A stretch of 64,000 nt of DNA, taken from positions 97,441 through 161,440 of the forward strand of contig QCHY01000002.1 in assembly GCA_003216975.1 (NCBI GenBank). The letters run 5' to 3'. Below are positions 54,938 to 63,960 of this stretch, piece after piece (the first letter of the stretch is position 1; each line of letters starts with the position of its first letter). The notes below the pieces were generated by a model, which had not been told where the DNA came from, searched no databases, and saw only the letters and a program-made list of their open reading frames with translations. Both the position numbers and the translations under genes were made by a program. The DNA is from Prochlorococcus sp. AG-402-I20 (GTDB lineage: Bacteria; Cyanobacteriota; Cyanobacteriia; PCC-6307; Cyanobiaceae).

Positions 54938-56086
54938 TTATTTATTACTTTTTGGCTCAAAGGGTAATCTATCGGTATCAGATATTGCTTCAGAAGAAGT
55001 TGAAACAGAAGATGTATCTTGCTGTTTAAGTTGATCGTCAAGTATTTTTTGTAAATTATCTGGTAATGATTCTCTGCTAAGCAGAAATGTTTGTAGTCCT
55101 TGAAAAATATTTGCAATAACCATATAAAGCAAAACACCAGCAGGCAAAGGGAAAAATAAAAACATTCCAGTAATCATTACCGGTGTAATTTTATTTGCAG
55201 TTGATTGTTGTTTATTTACCGGCATTCCTCTTCCAGAGAGAACCTGAGAAATGACGAGTGTTAAACCAAAACCTGCTACTAGAATTGCAATATCCCAATG
55301 AATAGCTCCATCCACATAAAAGCCAACATTTCCTAATGCTTTTATAAACAAGAAACCACTTTTAGCTGCTAAACCAGGAATCTTCGCTTCTACAGTCGCA
55401 TCACCAGGATTAAGTGCATTTACAGTCCCGTCGGAAGATACTTTTACAATGTCCTCTCCTTTAGTTACTTTCCATGAAGGAGAAAATTTTGATCCATTTT
55501 CATATTTCTTTAATTCGTTTACATATGCATCTCCATTCAGGGTTTGCAGATTAATTTTGACTGAATCTCCTGAACCGATTTTTGTGCCTCCTGGAAGAGA
55601 TGCAATAACAGGGAAATGATTCTTTTCAGTTATAAATATGGAGTGCTTCGCTGTCTTGAAGGGTTTGGGCTCAATAGTAGCTATTTGGTCTGATGGCAGA
55701 ACTTTTAGATTGACAAGATAAGGTACATCAGCAAATGGTGAACCTCTTAAAGTTGCAAATAATGCAAAAAGTATAGGCATTTGAACAAGGAGCGGAAGGC
55801 AGCCAGCTAAGGGGCTTCCGAATTCACCCATTAATTTGCCTAATTCTTCCTGTTGCTTTTGAGGATTGCTTGCGTAGCGGCTTTTGATCTCAGCCTGTCT
55901 TTTTTGCATGACAGGTTGAGCTATCTTCATCCTTCTTGCGCTTCTAATTGAACCTGCGCTGAGAGGGAAAAGTGCTAGGCGGATAACTATAGTTAGTGCG
56001 ACAATCGCTAGTCCATAACTTGGAACTAATCCGTAGAAAAAATCTAGGATCGGGATAAGTAGATTGTCGGAGATGTACCCGATCAC
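54938..56086 (-). CDS. yidC: membrane protein insertase YidC with Ig-like insertion
   Basis: YidC (Oxa1/Alb3) inserts and folds inner- and thylakoid-membrane proteins. The 382-residue protein has the first conserved span with its arginine ([16 protein letters not shown]), the [16 protein letters not shown] segment, and later spans ([38 protein letters not shown]). Between spans lies an unusual insertion of about 125 residues (125-250). Its end, [23 protein letters not shown], resembles a bacterial Big2/Ig-like fold. It belongs to the rpmH-rnpA-PH-yidC cluster. Confidence 0.92.
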   Translation of the reverse strand: MIGYISDNLLIPILDFFYGLVPSYGLAIVALTIVIRLALFPLSAGSIRSARRMKIAQPVMQKRQAEIKSRYASNPQKQQEELGKLMGEFGSPLAGCLPLLVQMPILFALFATLRGSPFADVPYLVNLKVLPSDQIATIEPKPFKTAKHSIFITEKNHFPVIASLPGGTKIGSGDSVKINLQTLNGDAYVNELKKYENGSKFSPSWKVTKGEDIVKVSSDGTVNALNPGDATVEAKIPGLAAKSGFLFIKALGNVGFYVDGAIHWDIAILVAGFGLTLVISQVLSGRGMPVNKQQSTANKITPVMITGMFLFFPLPAGVLLYMVIANIFQGLQTFLLSRESLPDNLQKILDDQLKQQDTSSVSTSSEAISDTDRLPFEPKSNK

Positions 56087-56171
56087 GGTTTTTTAAGGTA
56101 GAAAGTTTGAGGTTGTAAGGCCAGTTTGCCTTAGAAGATGTGATCTTGTCTCACATATTTGTTAGTGCTCA

Positions 56172-56582
56172 TTAGTTTGAAAAGCCCTGAACATCTTTAT
56201 CAAGTTTATTGGTGGGAGATTTTTCTATTTTTTCAAGAATGTAAGATTCTGTCTCTCGAAAGTTTGGAATTGATCTCATCTCAAGGCGAGCTCCGTCTTT
56301 AAGCACTAAAACCATATCACCGTAAGATCCTAACCCTCTGGGAATGGCTCTGATCTCGGCGATTTGACTATATACAACTTGTGTTTTATCACGGCCTAGC
56401 CAGCCACCTGTAACAGATATTCTACGAGTCGTTATTTTGTATCGAACCCACAAAGCTCTAACCAAAGCCCCAAAAGTGAAAGGTAGACCTATCAGTGTTA
56501 TTCCTGCCATTAAATTGATTATTAGATCACCGCTGGCAGGCCCACCTTCGTAAAAAATGTCTTCGTTTTGACTAACGGTCAT
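56172..56582 (-). CDS. membrane protein with bacterial PH domain (bPH2-like)
   Basis: This protein of 136 residues has one or two hydrophobic segments (LIINLMAGITLIGLPFTFGALVRALWV) followed by a PH-like domain: YKITTRRISVTGGWLGRDKTQVVYSQIAEIRAIPRGLG and GDMVLVLKDGARLEMRSIPN. It overlaps rnpA by four bases and precedes yidC on the same strand. Such PH-domain proteins often sit in the rnpA-yidC cluster of cyanobacteria; their role is not known. Confidence 0.8.
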   Translation of the reverse strand: MTVSQNEDIFYEGGPASGDLIINLMAGITLIGLPFTFGALVRALWVRYKITTRRISVTGGWLGRDKTQVVYSQIAEIRAIPRGLGSYGDMVLVLKDGARLEMRSIPNFRETESYILEKIEKSPTNKLDKDVQGFSN

Positions 56583-56965
56583 TTTGTTATTCCAGATTTA
56601 TTGAGAAGTTTGTCACATTCTTTCAGAAGATCGCTATTGGAACTTTTCATGCAAGAAGGTTTCAAAGAAATGAAAGCCCATACTTCTTTGTCAATGCTCA
56701 TATTAGAAAGTCTGCATGACAAATGGTGGTGGAATAACCGTCGAAGCTTATTTCTTGTGACTGATTTTTTGCTTACTTTATTACTTATTGATATCGCACA
56801 TTTTATAGAGGGCCCAGTCTTTAAGTTGATTCCTTTGGCTTGAAGTTTTGTATTTGCGTTAGTAACTCTAAGAACCATTGAAGGGCTGTAGAACCTAGCC
56901 CCCTCCTTATAGATGAAGTCAAAACATCTATGACCTTTTAGTCTCATATGTTTTGGCAACACCAT
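56579..56965 (-). CDS. rnpA: ribonuclease P protein component
   Basis: RnpA is the small protein of RNase P that matures tRNA 5' ends. The 128-residue protein has LKGHRCFDFIYKEGARFY, SPSMVLRVTNA, and the signature RNR box SNKVSKKSVTRNKLRRLFHHHL. It has a length slightly above the usual 110-120. It lies between rpmH and the PH-domain gene in the classic rpmH-rnpA-yidC order, and its stop overlaps the PH gene start by four bases. Confidence 0.93.
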   Translation of the reverse strand: MVLPKHMRLKGHRCFDFIYKEGARFYSPSMVLRVTNANTKLQAKGINLKTGPSIKCAISISNKVSKKSVTRNKLRRLFHHHLSCRLSNMSIDKEVWAFISLKPSCMKSSNSDLLKECDKLLNKSGITK

Positions 56966-57007
56966 AAGATGAAACTCTTATTGTAAGAATCTTTATTAGA
57001 GAGCTTT

Positions 57008-57145
57008 TTAGACAGTTAAACGAGCTCTTCCACGTTTTCTGCGAGTCCTTAAAACTCTCCTTCCAGTATGAGATCTCATCCTCACTCTGAAACCAGAAAC
57101 TCTTTTCCTTTTTCTACTAGTTCCTCCAAAAGTCCTTTTTGTCAT
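57008..57145 (-). CDS. rpmH: 50S ribosomal protein L34
   Basis: The 45-residue frame from ATG 57145 to TAA 57008 reads [20 protein letters not shown] and then [22 protein letters not shown]. This is the basic L34 signature, including GFRVRM and GRRVLRxRRxKGR. It is the first gene of the rpmH-rnpA-PH-yidC cluster and just 42 bases before rnpA. It is too short for standard ORF thresholds, but composition and context leave little doubt. Confidence 0.96.
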   Translation of the reverse strand: MTKRTFGGTSRKRKRVSGFRVRMRSHTGRRVLRTRRKRGRARLTV

Positions 57146-57193
57146 TTCTATTTATGCTCGTATTGGATTAAATATTAAGGTTAATTTATCAGT

Positions 57194-57769
57194 TCACTGA
57201 ACGTCTATGTTCCAAGTCCCTAAATATGTTGAGATTGGAATTTCATCAGTATTATGGGATAGAGCCCGAAATTGAAACATACCTCTTTTCCTAGGATTGA
57301 AAATTTTCATAACTACAGCGTAATTATCTTTGTTATTAAGAATTGGTTTTTCTGGAAGGATTTCAATAATAGTTTGTTTGTCATTAACTTCAATTAGAGA
57401 GGGAATATTTTCTAAACAACGGGTCCTTGCGTTATATCCACCAATTTTTACTTTACAGAGGCTTAATTTGTTTGTTTTGATTTTTGCTTCAAAATAATCA
57501 GGGACCGCAATCGTCAATTTTTTAATATCTGCTTTTCTTTCCTTTCCTCTAAGGAAGAAGTAATAAGTGGATCTTTCATTCCTTTCAGAGGAGGATTGAT
57601 AATATTTAAGTCTTTTATATCCAGGCTCTGGGTCCCATTGGTATTCAAAGAATCCTGGGGAAGCAAAAGATTGCGGAGCTAAAATAGAAGTCCCTGTTCC
57701 AAATACAAAAGCTGAAAACCCAATAAAAAATCCTTTCTTGAAGGTTGATAATAATTGCTTCTTGAACAT
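57194..57769 (-). CDS. DUF2808 family exported protein
   Basis: This 191-residue protein has a signal peptide (GFFIGFSAFVFGTGTSIL, cleavage near SFASP). The mature part shows beta-rich motifs typical of DUF2808: YYFFLRGKERKADIKKLTIAVPDYFEAKI, KVKIGGYNARTRCL and VVMKIFNPRKRGMFQFRALS. The family is limited to cyanobacteria and has no known function. It lies upstream of rpmH on the same strand and has its own leader. Confidence 0.85.
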   Translation of the reverse strand: MFKKQLLSTFKKGFFIGFSAFVFGTGTSILAPQSFASPGFFEYQWDPEPGYKRLKYYQSSSERNERSTYYFFLRGKERKADIKKLTIAVPDYFEAKIKTNKLSLCKVKIGGYNARTRCLENIPSLIEVNDKQTIIEILPEKPILNNKDNYAVVMKIFNPRKRGMFQFRALSHNTDEIPISTYLGTWNIDVQ

Positions 57770-57866
57770 AACTTGAATTTCTGAGAAATATTAATCACTT
57801 GAATATTTTCAAGTGCATTTGTATATCTTGAATAAATATAAGCGGTTGTTGGAAAAAAATCTGGAT

Positions 57867-58244
57867 TTATCGGTCGGGGCGTAAATTTTTCGCTTTAGCA
57901 AGATAAGGGTTTTGGGGTAATTGTTCTTTTGGTAAAGAAACGTAAGCAAGTAGACGAATACACTTCGATAAGTCGTCTTTAACAAACATTTGCTGGCAGT
58001 CTAAAAGTGCGATTTTTTCCCAACCTGATTTTTTTCTAGCAATAGAAGCGGGGAAACAAGCATCTAAGTCTGAGGTTACGGAGAAAGTAACAGAAATAAT
58101 TTGATCTGGGATCAAATTATTTCTAGAAACTAATTCAACCAGCAACTCATCTACTGCTGAAGTGATTGACTCAACAGAATTGTTTTCACAAGTCGTTGCT
58201 CCTCTCAATGCACAGAGATAAGTGAATTCATTTTGAAAATTCAT
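57867..58244 (-). CDS. aroH: chorismate mutase, AroH class
   Basis: This enzyme converts chorismate to prephenate for phenylalanine and tyrosine. The 125-residue trimeric barrel type shows LCALRGATTCENNSVESITSAV, ELVSRNNLIPDQIISVTFSVTSDLDACFPA and the late CIRLLAYVSL, with the active-site Arg in RGATT. Its start codon overlaps the sppA stop by four bases, so the two are translationally coupled. The pairing is a local arrangement and does not imply a shared function. Confidence 0.92.
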   Translation of the reverse strand: MNFQNEFTYLCALRGATTCENNSVESITSAVDELLVELVSRNNLIPDQIISVTFSVTSDLDACFPASIARKKSGWEKIALLDCQQMFVKDDLSKCIRLLAYVSLPKEQLPQNPYLAKAKNLRPDR

Positions 58245-59050
58245 GGCTTATAGAGCCAAAGGATCTGTCCATTTCCCTCCAACTCTAGGTTTAATGCATT
58301 TACAAGATTGTGGATTAATTTCCCTCCTGGTAAAAACCCTAATAATTTCTTTTTGGTTTTACCAAAGGTTATGGGTTTTGTTTTTTCATCCAGATTTGCA
58401 ATTTTTATAGCAAGTAATTTTGCATCATTTTCGTCACCAATTTCATCCACCAGTCCAAATTCTTTGGCTTGTTCTCCAGTAAAAACTCTTCCATCGGCAA
58501 AGCTCTTAACAACTTCTGGTGTTAAATTTCTTCCTTTTGCAACTGCAAATACAAATTGTTCATAACTGCTATCAATTAAAGATTGTAGGAGAGCTCTCTC
58601 TTCTGGAGATAAAGGGCGATCAGGGGAAAGAATGTCTTTATAAATTCCACTTTTTACAGTCTCGAATTTAATACCAACCTTTTCTAATAACTTAGATAGG
58701 TTGTTTCCTCTTAAAATCACACCAATAGAACCTGTTATTGTTCCAGGATTGGCAACAATTTTTTCAGCACCTACTCCTATATAGACCCCGCCTGAAGCTG
58801 AGATATTGCCAAAACTGGCTACAACATGACAACCTTTTTCTCTTAGTCTCAAGAGCGCGCTATGGATTTCTTGGCTATCACCAACTGTTCCTCCAGGACT
58901 ATCAATGCGAAGTAATAGGGCTGGAAACTCTCTTTCCTCAATTTGCTTTAATGCTTTTAGAACATTTTTTCGAGTTTCTGAATTGATAGGACCTTCAATA
59001 CAGATTCGTGCCATCCTTTTTTTGGATTTTCGTCTCAAGGGCCAAATCAT
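58241..59050 (-). CDS. sppA: signal peptide peptidase SppA (36K type)
   Basis: SppA digests leftover signal peptides at the membrane, and in cyanobacteria it also helps light acclimation. The 269-residue short form has the nucleophile S86 in GNISASGGVYIG and the catalytic Lys K138 in VKSGIYKDILSPDRP, and RIDSPGGTVGDSQEIH is typical. No N-terminal membrane span precedes the domain, so it may be peripheral. aroH follows with a four-base overlap. The start at 59050 lies antisense to the longest frame of the divergent exporter gene. Confidence 0.92.
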   Translation of the reverse strand: MIWPLRRKSKKRMARICIEGPINSETRKNVLKALKQIEEREFPALLLRIDSPGGTVGDSQEIHSALLRLREKGCHVVASFGNISASGGVYIGVGAEKIVANPGTITGSIGVILRGNNLSKLLEKVGIKFETVKSGIYKDILSPDRPLSPEERALLQSLIDSSYEQFVFAVAKGRNLTPEVVKSFADGRVFTGEQAKEFGLVDEIGDENDAKLLAIKIANLDEKTKPITFGKTKKKLLGFLPGGKLIHNLVNALNLELEGNGQILWLYKP

Positions 59051-59103
59051 TCAAATTATGCATAACTTTATTGATCTTAAAAAGGAGATTGCTTTCTGAC
59101 CTT

Positions 59104-60054
59104 ATGTTTGTCATTTGGAATTGGTTTTTGATGATTTTACCCTTCGCTCTTTGGGGGACCTCAATGGCGGCGATGGCACCTTTGGTTAATGCAGCTGGGC
59201 CTGAGATTGTTGCCTCACTAAGGCTTTTGCCTGCAGGTCTAGTAATTTTAGTTTCAGTTCCTTTCTTGAAGAGGAGTTGGAATATTTCAAAAGATGATTT
59301 GGTGTGGTTTTTAGTATTTACTTTGATTGACGCAACTCTTTTTCAGATTTTTTTAGCCAAAGGTTTAATGGAAACTGGCGCAGGATTGGGGTCTGTTCTT
59401 ATTGATTCCCAACCTTTGATGGTTGCTTTATTAGCAAGAATATTATTTGGAGATGCAATTAATCCAATTGGATGGATTGGCTTAGTACTTGGCTTGGTTG
59501 GGATAATTTGTCTTGGAGTCCCTACTGAATTGCTAGGGAATTGGTTTTTGCTTGGCAAATTTGAATCAGGTAATAATTTCTTAAGCCATGGAGAGGTATG
59601 GATGATATGCGCAGCAACCTCGATGGCTTTAGGAACGGTGCTTATTCGATTTGCTTGCAAAAATAGTGATCCTGTTGCCGTAACAGGATGGCACATGGTC
59701 TTAGGAAGTGTTCCTCTTCTCGTTTGGCATGTGTTTGATAAAAATTGGCCATTAGTCCCAAATTGGTCTTCTTTTGAATGGACTTTGATGTCTTATTCAA
59801 GTTTGTTTGGTAGCGCGCTTGCCTATGGCTTATTCTTTTGGTTTGCAAGTCGCAAAGAGTTAACAAGTTTTAGTACCCTTGCATTTTTAACACCTGTATT
59901 TGCTTTAATTACTGGAGGGATTTGGTTGGGAGAGAGACTTCTCCTACTTCAGTGGATTGGAGTGGTTTTGGTTTTAATATCAGTACTATTTGTAAGTCAG
60001 AGGAGAAGGCTTTGGGGGAGTGGAAGCAATAATAAATTAATAAAAGAGGCTTAA
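59104..60054 (+). CDS. DMT-superfamily (EamA) transporter
   Basis: The start at 59104 (MFVIWNWFLMILPFALWG) gives 316 residues with about ten hydrophobic segments in two EamA halves. The LWGTSMAAMAPLVNAAGPEIVASLRLLPAGLVIL start and the late FLTPVFALITGGIWLGERLLLLQWIGVVLVLISV are characteristic. These proteins export amino acids or other small molecules. The substrate cannot be told. The frame also opens at 59008 but would overlap sppA. A glycosyltransferase gene follows after five bases. Confidence 0.88.
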   Translation: MFVIWNWFLMILPFALWGTSMAAMAPLVNAAGPEIVASLRLLPAGLVILVSVPFLKRSWNISKDDLVWFLVFTLIDATLFQIFLAKGLMETGAGLGSVLIDSQPLMVALLARILFGDAINPIGWIGLVLGLVGIICLGVPTELLGNWFLLGKFESGNNFLSHGEVWMICAATSMALGTVLIRFACKNSDPVAVTGWHMVLGSVPLLVWHVFDKNWPLVPNWSSFEWTLMSYSSLFGSALAYGLFFWFASRKELTSFSTLAFLTPVFALITGGIWLGERLLLLQWIGVVLVLISVLFVSQRRRLWGSGSNNKLIKEA

Positions 60055-60059
60055 TTTAA

Positions 60060-61169
60060 GTGATAAATAAGCAATTAAAACTTATTCTTGTAAGTACACC
60101 TATAGGTTACCTGGGAAGTGGGAAAGGTGGAGGCGTTGAAATTACTATTATTTCTCTCATAAAAGGATTAATTTTATTAGGTCATAAAATTATTTTAATT
60201 GCACCAAAAGGATCAAAATTACCTTTTGAAAGTAAATTACTTGAAATAAGATTAATAGATGGAATTGATCAACCTAGTTGGCAACATCAGAAGACTTCAG
60301 ATCCAGTTTTGATCCCTTTTAATAGTGTTTTACCAAAGTTATGGGAAGAGGTCATTGATATCGCAAATGAATCCGATGCCGTTATTAATTTTGCATATGA
60401 TTGGCTTCCATTATGGTTAACAAAAATTCAAGCAATTAAAATATTTCACTTAATTAGTATGGGAGCTGAATCACTAATAATGAAAGAAATTATTAGTGAA
60501 ATAGGTCAATTATTTCCTTCTCAGTTAGCTTTTCACACTAAAATACAATCTAAAGATTATTCCTTAAAAAATGAACCAATTATTGTTGGTAACGGTTTTG
60601 ATATGGAAAATTATTTTTTCAATAAAAATGAGAATGGACCTCTAGGTTGGGCTGGGAGAATCGCTCCAGAAAAAGGTTTAGAAGATGCAGTAAAAGTTGC
60701 GAATGATTTAGATGAAAAATTACTAGTTTGGGGATTTATAGAAGATAAAGAATATGCATCAAAAATTGAAAATATTTTCAAAAAAGAAATTGTTGAGTGG
60801 AGAGGATTTCTTCCAACGAATCAATTTCAGGAACAATTAGGACGATGTAGAGCTTTATTAAACACCCCTAAATGGAATGAAGCCTACGGTAACGTTATTG
60901 TTGAAGCCATGGCTTGTGGTGTGCCTGTAATTGCATACGATCTGGGAGGTCCTGGGGAATTAATCGAAGATGGGTTCAATGGTTTTTTGGTTAAGCCTAA
61001 TGATATTGAAGGATTGATCAAAGCAACAAAATTAATCTCAGAAATCAAAAGAAAAAATTGTAGGGATTGGTTTGAAATAAAAGCCACTAACAAAGTCTTT
61101 GCAGAACGAGTGGAGAATTGGCTTTATAAAGGTTTAAATAAAAAAAACTCTGATGACTTGCAAGATTAA
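60060..61169 (+). CDS. glycosyltransferase, family 4 (GT-B)
   Basis: The 369-residue protein starts at a GTG and has the GT-B fold: an N-terminal STPIGYLGSGKGGGVEITIISLIKGL and the C-terminal EAYGNVIVEAMACGVPVIAYDLGGPGELIEDGFNGFLVKP, which holds the E-x7-E donor motif. It transfers a sugar from a nucleotide donor to an unknown acceptor. It is followed directly (zero-base gap) by a family 39-like glycosyltransferase and preceded by a transporter in the same direction, which suggests a small operon for envelope glycans. Confidence 0.88.
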   Translation: MINKQLKLILVSTPIGYLGSGKGGGVEITIISLIKGLILLGHKIILIAPKGSKLPFESKLLEIRLIDGIDQPSWQHQKTSDPVLIPFNSVLPKLWEEVIDIANESDAVINFAYDWLPLWLTKIQAIKIFHLISMGAESLIMKEIISEIGQLFPSQLAFHTKIQSKDYSLKNEPIIVGNGFDMENYFFNKNENGPLGWAGRIAPEKGLEDAVKVANDLDEKLLVWGFIEDKEYASKIENIFKKEIVEWRGFLPTNQFQEQLGRCRALLNTPKWNEAYGNVIVEAMACGVPVIAYDLGGPGELIEDGFNGFLVKPNDIEGLIKATKLISEIKRKNCRDWFEIKATNKVFAERVENWLYKGLNKKNSDDLQD

Positions 61170-63008
61170 TTGAAAAGTTTAACGAACTCTTATTCCCCAA
61201 CTTTAAAACAAAGAAGACGTGGTCTTCTTTGTATTTTATTTTTTGGCTTAATAATTTTTGTTTGGCAATTAGGGACAACAGGTTTAGTTGATGAAACACC
61301 ACCCTTGTTTGCGGCAGCGAGTAGAGCAATGGCAAAAACGGGTAATTGGTTCACTCCTCAAGTAAATGGATTACCTCGATTTGATAAGCCTCCTTTGGTT
61401 TATTGGTTGATGGGGCTGGGATTTTCAATTCCAGGGAATATATCTTGGGATCCTTTAGGCACCTGGGCTGCGAGACTTCCTTCTGCATTATCAACAATTT
61501 TTTTAATGCTTGTTTTAGGGGACACAATGATGAAATATCCCCAAGAAGAAAATAATTTCAATAGAAAAACAGCAGTCGTAACGGCGCTGATATTTGCGTT
61601 GTCTCCTTTGGTAGTAATTTGGGGAAGAATTGCTGTAAGTGATGCACTCCTTTGCAGCACTCTAGGAATTTGCTTACTTTTTAAATGGAGAAGATTCGCT
61701 AATCCAGAAGGAGAAGTTTGGTGGTTGTCATGGATTTTTTTGTCATTAGCAGTTTTAACTAAAGGCCCTGTCGCCTTGGTTTTATCAGGATTAACAATAT
61801 TATTATTTGCCTTATTCCAAAATGATTTTCTCGGGATTTTAAAAATATTGAGAGTACTTCCAGGACTTTTTATTGTTTTTATAATTAGTTTTCCTTGGTA
61901 CTTAATCGAATTATTAATAGAGGGAAAACCATTCTTAGATAGCTTCTTTGGGTATCATAATCTTCAAAGATTTACCTCAGTAGTAAATTCTCATGGGGAA
62001 CCTTGGTGGTTTTTTATAATTGTATTATGTATCGCTTCTTTACCTCTTACACCATTTTTATTAATAAGTATTTGGACGAATTTTTGCAATACATCTAAAT
62101 GGTCTAGAAGGATTATTAATAAACCAGAGAAGTCATTGTTCGAGTTTGCATTTTTTTGGTTAATTGCTGTATTTGTCTTCTTTACTATTGCAGCTACAAA
62201 GCTTCCAAGCTATTGGCTTCCTGCTACTCCTGCTGCATCAGTATTGATTTCACTTTCTTTAACTAATCATGTTAAAGATGAATTTCTAAAATCTTTGGCT
62301 TGGAAATTTACCATATTTTTATCAATACTCTTTGCGATATTTCTCTTTTCTTCAAATCTATGGATTCAGCTTCTTGATGATCCTGAGATTCCTAGTTTCT
62401 CAGAAGAATTAACCAATAGCTTTTTAATTGAAAAGGCTGGATTTATTTTTCTTTTAATTGCTGCTCTAGGTATAATTTTTTCCTCTAGAAAAATATATGG
62501 AAAACTATTGATTTTGCAAATCCCTATAGCTTTATCCCATTTTCTGATAGTGTTACCAACTTTTGATTTAGCAGATCGGTTAAGACAACTTCCTCTAAGA
62601 AAAGCTTCAGAATTACTTTTAAATTCTCAAAATATAAACGAGCCTATAGTGATGGTTGGAGCTATGAAACCCTCAATTCATTTTTATACTAATCAAGTCA
62701 TAGTTTTTGAAGGTCGATCTAAAAATGCTTTTGTAAATGTTTCAGATCGGCTAAAAAGTGAGAAGCGAAGAGGATGGGAAGGAAGGCCAATATATGGATC
62801 TAATGGCTCAGAAACTACTCTTTTACTTATTGATAAAAGATCAGTGGAAAAGCCTTATTGGCAAGGACTTAATCCAAAAGTCTTAGGTAGTTTTGGTGTA
62901 TATAGTGTTTGGAGACTTGATAGAGAACTTCTTGAGAGGCGAGCTAAATCTTTGAGAAAAGAGGGAGTTATTTCTACTTGGAAAGATCCTAGGCCGGAAA
63001 GATTTTAA
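61170..63008 (+). CDS. family 39-like (ArnT/PMT) membrane glycosyltransferase
   Basis: This 612-residue protein has about 12 hydrophobic segments. The early lumenal loop has GLVDETPPLFAAASRAMAKTGNWFTPQVNGLPRFDKPPLVYWLMG, matching the acidic and KPPL motifs of ArnT/PMT-type GT39 enzymes, which use lipid-linked sugars. The C-terminal soluble region (about 480-612) is smaller than in ArnT. The start is TTG. It abuts the GT4 gene with no gap. The substrate is unknown; attachment of a sugar to lipid A or protein is plausible. Confidence 0.85.
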   Translation: MKSLTNSYSPTLKQRRRGLLCILFFGLIIFVWQLGTTGLVDETPPLFAAASRAMAKTGNWFTPQVNGLPRFDKPPLVYWLMGLGFSIPGNISWDPLGTWAARLPSALSTIFLMLVLGDTMMKYPQEENNFNRKTAVVTALIFALSPLVVIWGRIAVSDALLCSTLGICLLFKWRRFANPEGEVWWLSWIFLSLAVLTKGPVALVLSGLTILLFALFQNDFLGILKILRVLPGLFIVFIISFPWYLIELLIEGKPFLDSFFGYHNLQRFTSVVNSHGEPWWFFIIVLCIASLPLTPFLLISIWTNFCNTSKWSRRIINKPEKSLFEFAFFWLIAVFVFFTIAATKLPSYWLPATPAASVLISLSLTNHVKDEFLKSLAWKFTIFLSILFAIFLFSSNLWIQLLDDPEIPSFSEELTNSFLIEKAGFIFLLIAALGIIFSSRKIYGKLLILQIPIALSHFLIVLPTFDLADRLRQLPLRKASELLLNSQNINEPIVMVGAMKPSIHFYTNQVIVFEGRSKNAFVNVSDRLKSEKRRGWEGRPIYGSNGSETTLLLIDKRSVEKPYWQGLNPKVLGSFGVYSVWRLDRELLERRAKSLRKEGVISTWKDPRPERF

Positions 63009-63023
63009 ATAAATGTCCAATAT

Positions 63024-63263
63024 TTATTGAATTGAATTTATTAAATCTTGTTTACTACATTTTTCAGGGATGATAACAATGCCTAGATCATCCTGAAGCC
63101 TCACTAAATCAATTACCGAGTCTTCAGTTATTGAGCTTATTACATCCTCTAGACTTGCGCCCATATCATTTGCCATCTCTACCAACATTCGCAAAGTCTC
63201 ATCTTTTAAAGATAGATTTACGTTAATAGAAACGTTTTGACTTGAGCAATTATTTGAGTTCAT
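63024..63263 (-). CDS. small hypothetical protein (79 aa), RHH-like
   Basis: The 79-residue frame starts MNSNNCSSQNVSINVNLSLKDETLRML and continues VEMANDMGASLEDVISSITEDSVIDLVRLQDDLGIVIIP. A beta strand followed by two helices resembles a ribbon-helix-helix protein, although the DNA-contacting strand is not basic. The function is unknown. It lies in the gap between the GT39 gene and flavodoxin, with its own direction. Confidence 0.6.
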   Translation of the reverse strand: MNSNNCSSQNVSINVNLSLKDETLRMLVEMANDMGASLEDVISSITEDSVIDLVRLQDDLGIVIIPEKCSKQDLINSIQ

Positions 63264-63385
63264 AAAGAAAACATTAAGACATTGTCGGGCTGTTTGGGGG
63301 TATTTCTTGAAGAGCTTCAGAAAATGACTTTTTTAAGGATATTTTTGATTTATCTTTTCGGAATTATTAATCTCAAAAAATTCGA

Positions 63386-63421
63386 CAAAAAAAATCTTCC
63401 TAGGAGATTACCTAGGAAGAT
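63386..63421 (-). terminator. intrinsic terminator of isiB
   Basis: ATCTTCCTAGG - AGATTA - CCTAGGAAGAT is an 11-bp perfect stem at 63394-63421. On the minus strand it is followed by eight T. It lies about 25 bases after the flavodoxin stop. Confidence 0.88.
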
Positions 63422-63444
63422 ATAAGAATTTTTTTGTTTAAGGC

Positions 63445-63960
63445 TTAAAACATCTCACCTTTTAGTTTCTCAGCCCACCCTGAAAGCCTTTCATCAGTCA
63501 TGTCTGATTCACTGTCTTCGTCAAGAGGTAATCCGCAGAATTCTTCTCCAACTACACTTTTGGACTCGTCAAAAGTGTAATCACTTTTAGAAGTGTATCC
63601 AACCATTGAAGCACCTGCTTGCTTGAAGTATCTATGAAGTTCTTCCATTGCATCGCAATAGTTTTCGGTGTAAGTAGAAGAATCACCTAAACCAAAAATT
63701 GCAACTTTCTTACCACTGAGATTAAGTTCCCCAATGTCTTCAAGGATTGAGTCCCAAGCAGTTCCTGATCTCTCAGAGTCAGCACCGGTGTTCCATGTAG
63801 GGATTCCACAAATAACCCCATCATGACCAGCTAATTCACTAAGGTCATCGACATCTGAAATATCCTTTGGACCTTCAGCAGAGTCAAGTAAGCCGTGCAG
63901 CCTTTCCGCTATATCTTCGGTTTTACCTGTTGTTGTAGCGAAGTAGATTCCTACAGTCAT
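63445..63960 (-). CDS. isiB: flavodoxin
   Basis: This is a long-chain flavodoxin of 171 residues that replaces ferredoxin under iron shortage. The phosphate loop ATTTGKTEDIAERL, the first isoalloxazine loop with PTWNTGADSERSGTAW, and FGLGDSSTYTENYCDAMEELH with its aromatic stacking residue are all present. ATG 63960 (MTVGIYFATTTGK) is the start; the frame opens six codons earlier. In Prochlorococcus it can be strongly expressed even with iron present. No Fur box was evident by eye. Confidence 0.95.
   Translation of the reverse strand: MTVGIYFATTTGKTEDIAERLHGLLDSAEGPKDISDVDDLSELAGHDGVICGIPTWNTGADSERSGTAWDSILEDIGELNLSGKKVAIFGLGDSSTYTENYCDAMEELHRYFKQAGASMVGYTSKSDYTFDESKSVVGEEFCGLPLDEDSESDMTDERLSGWAEKLKGEMF

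Noticed and set aside
59008..59103. extended start of the EamA transporter
   Set aside because: It overlaps the sppA 5' end antisense and adds residues before the first membrane span that do not fit the family.
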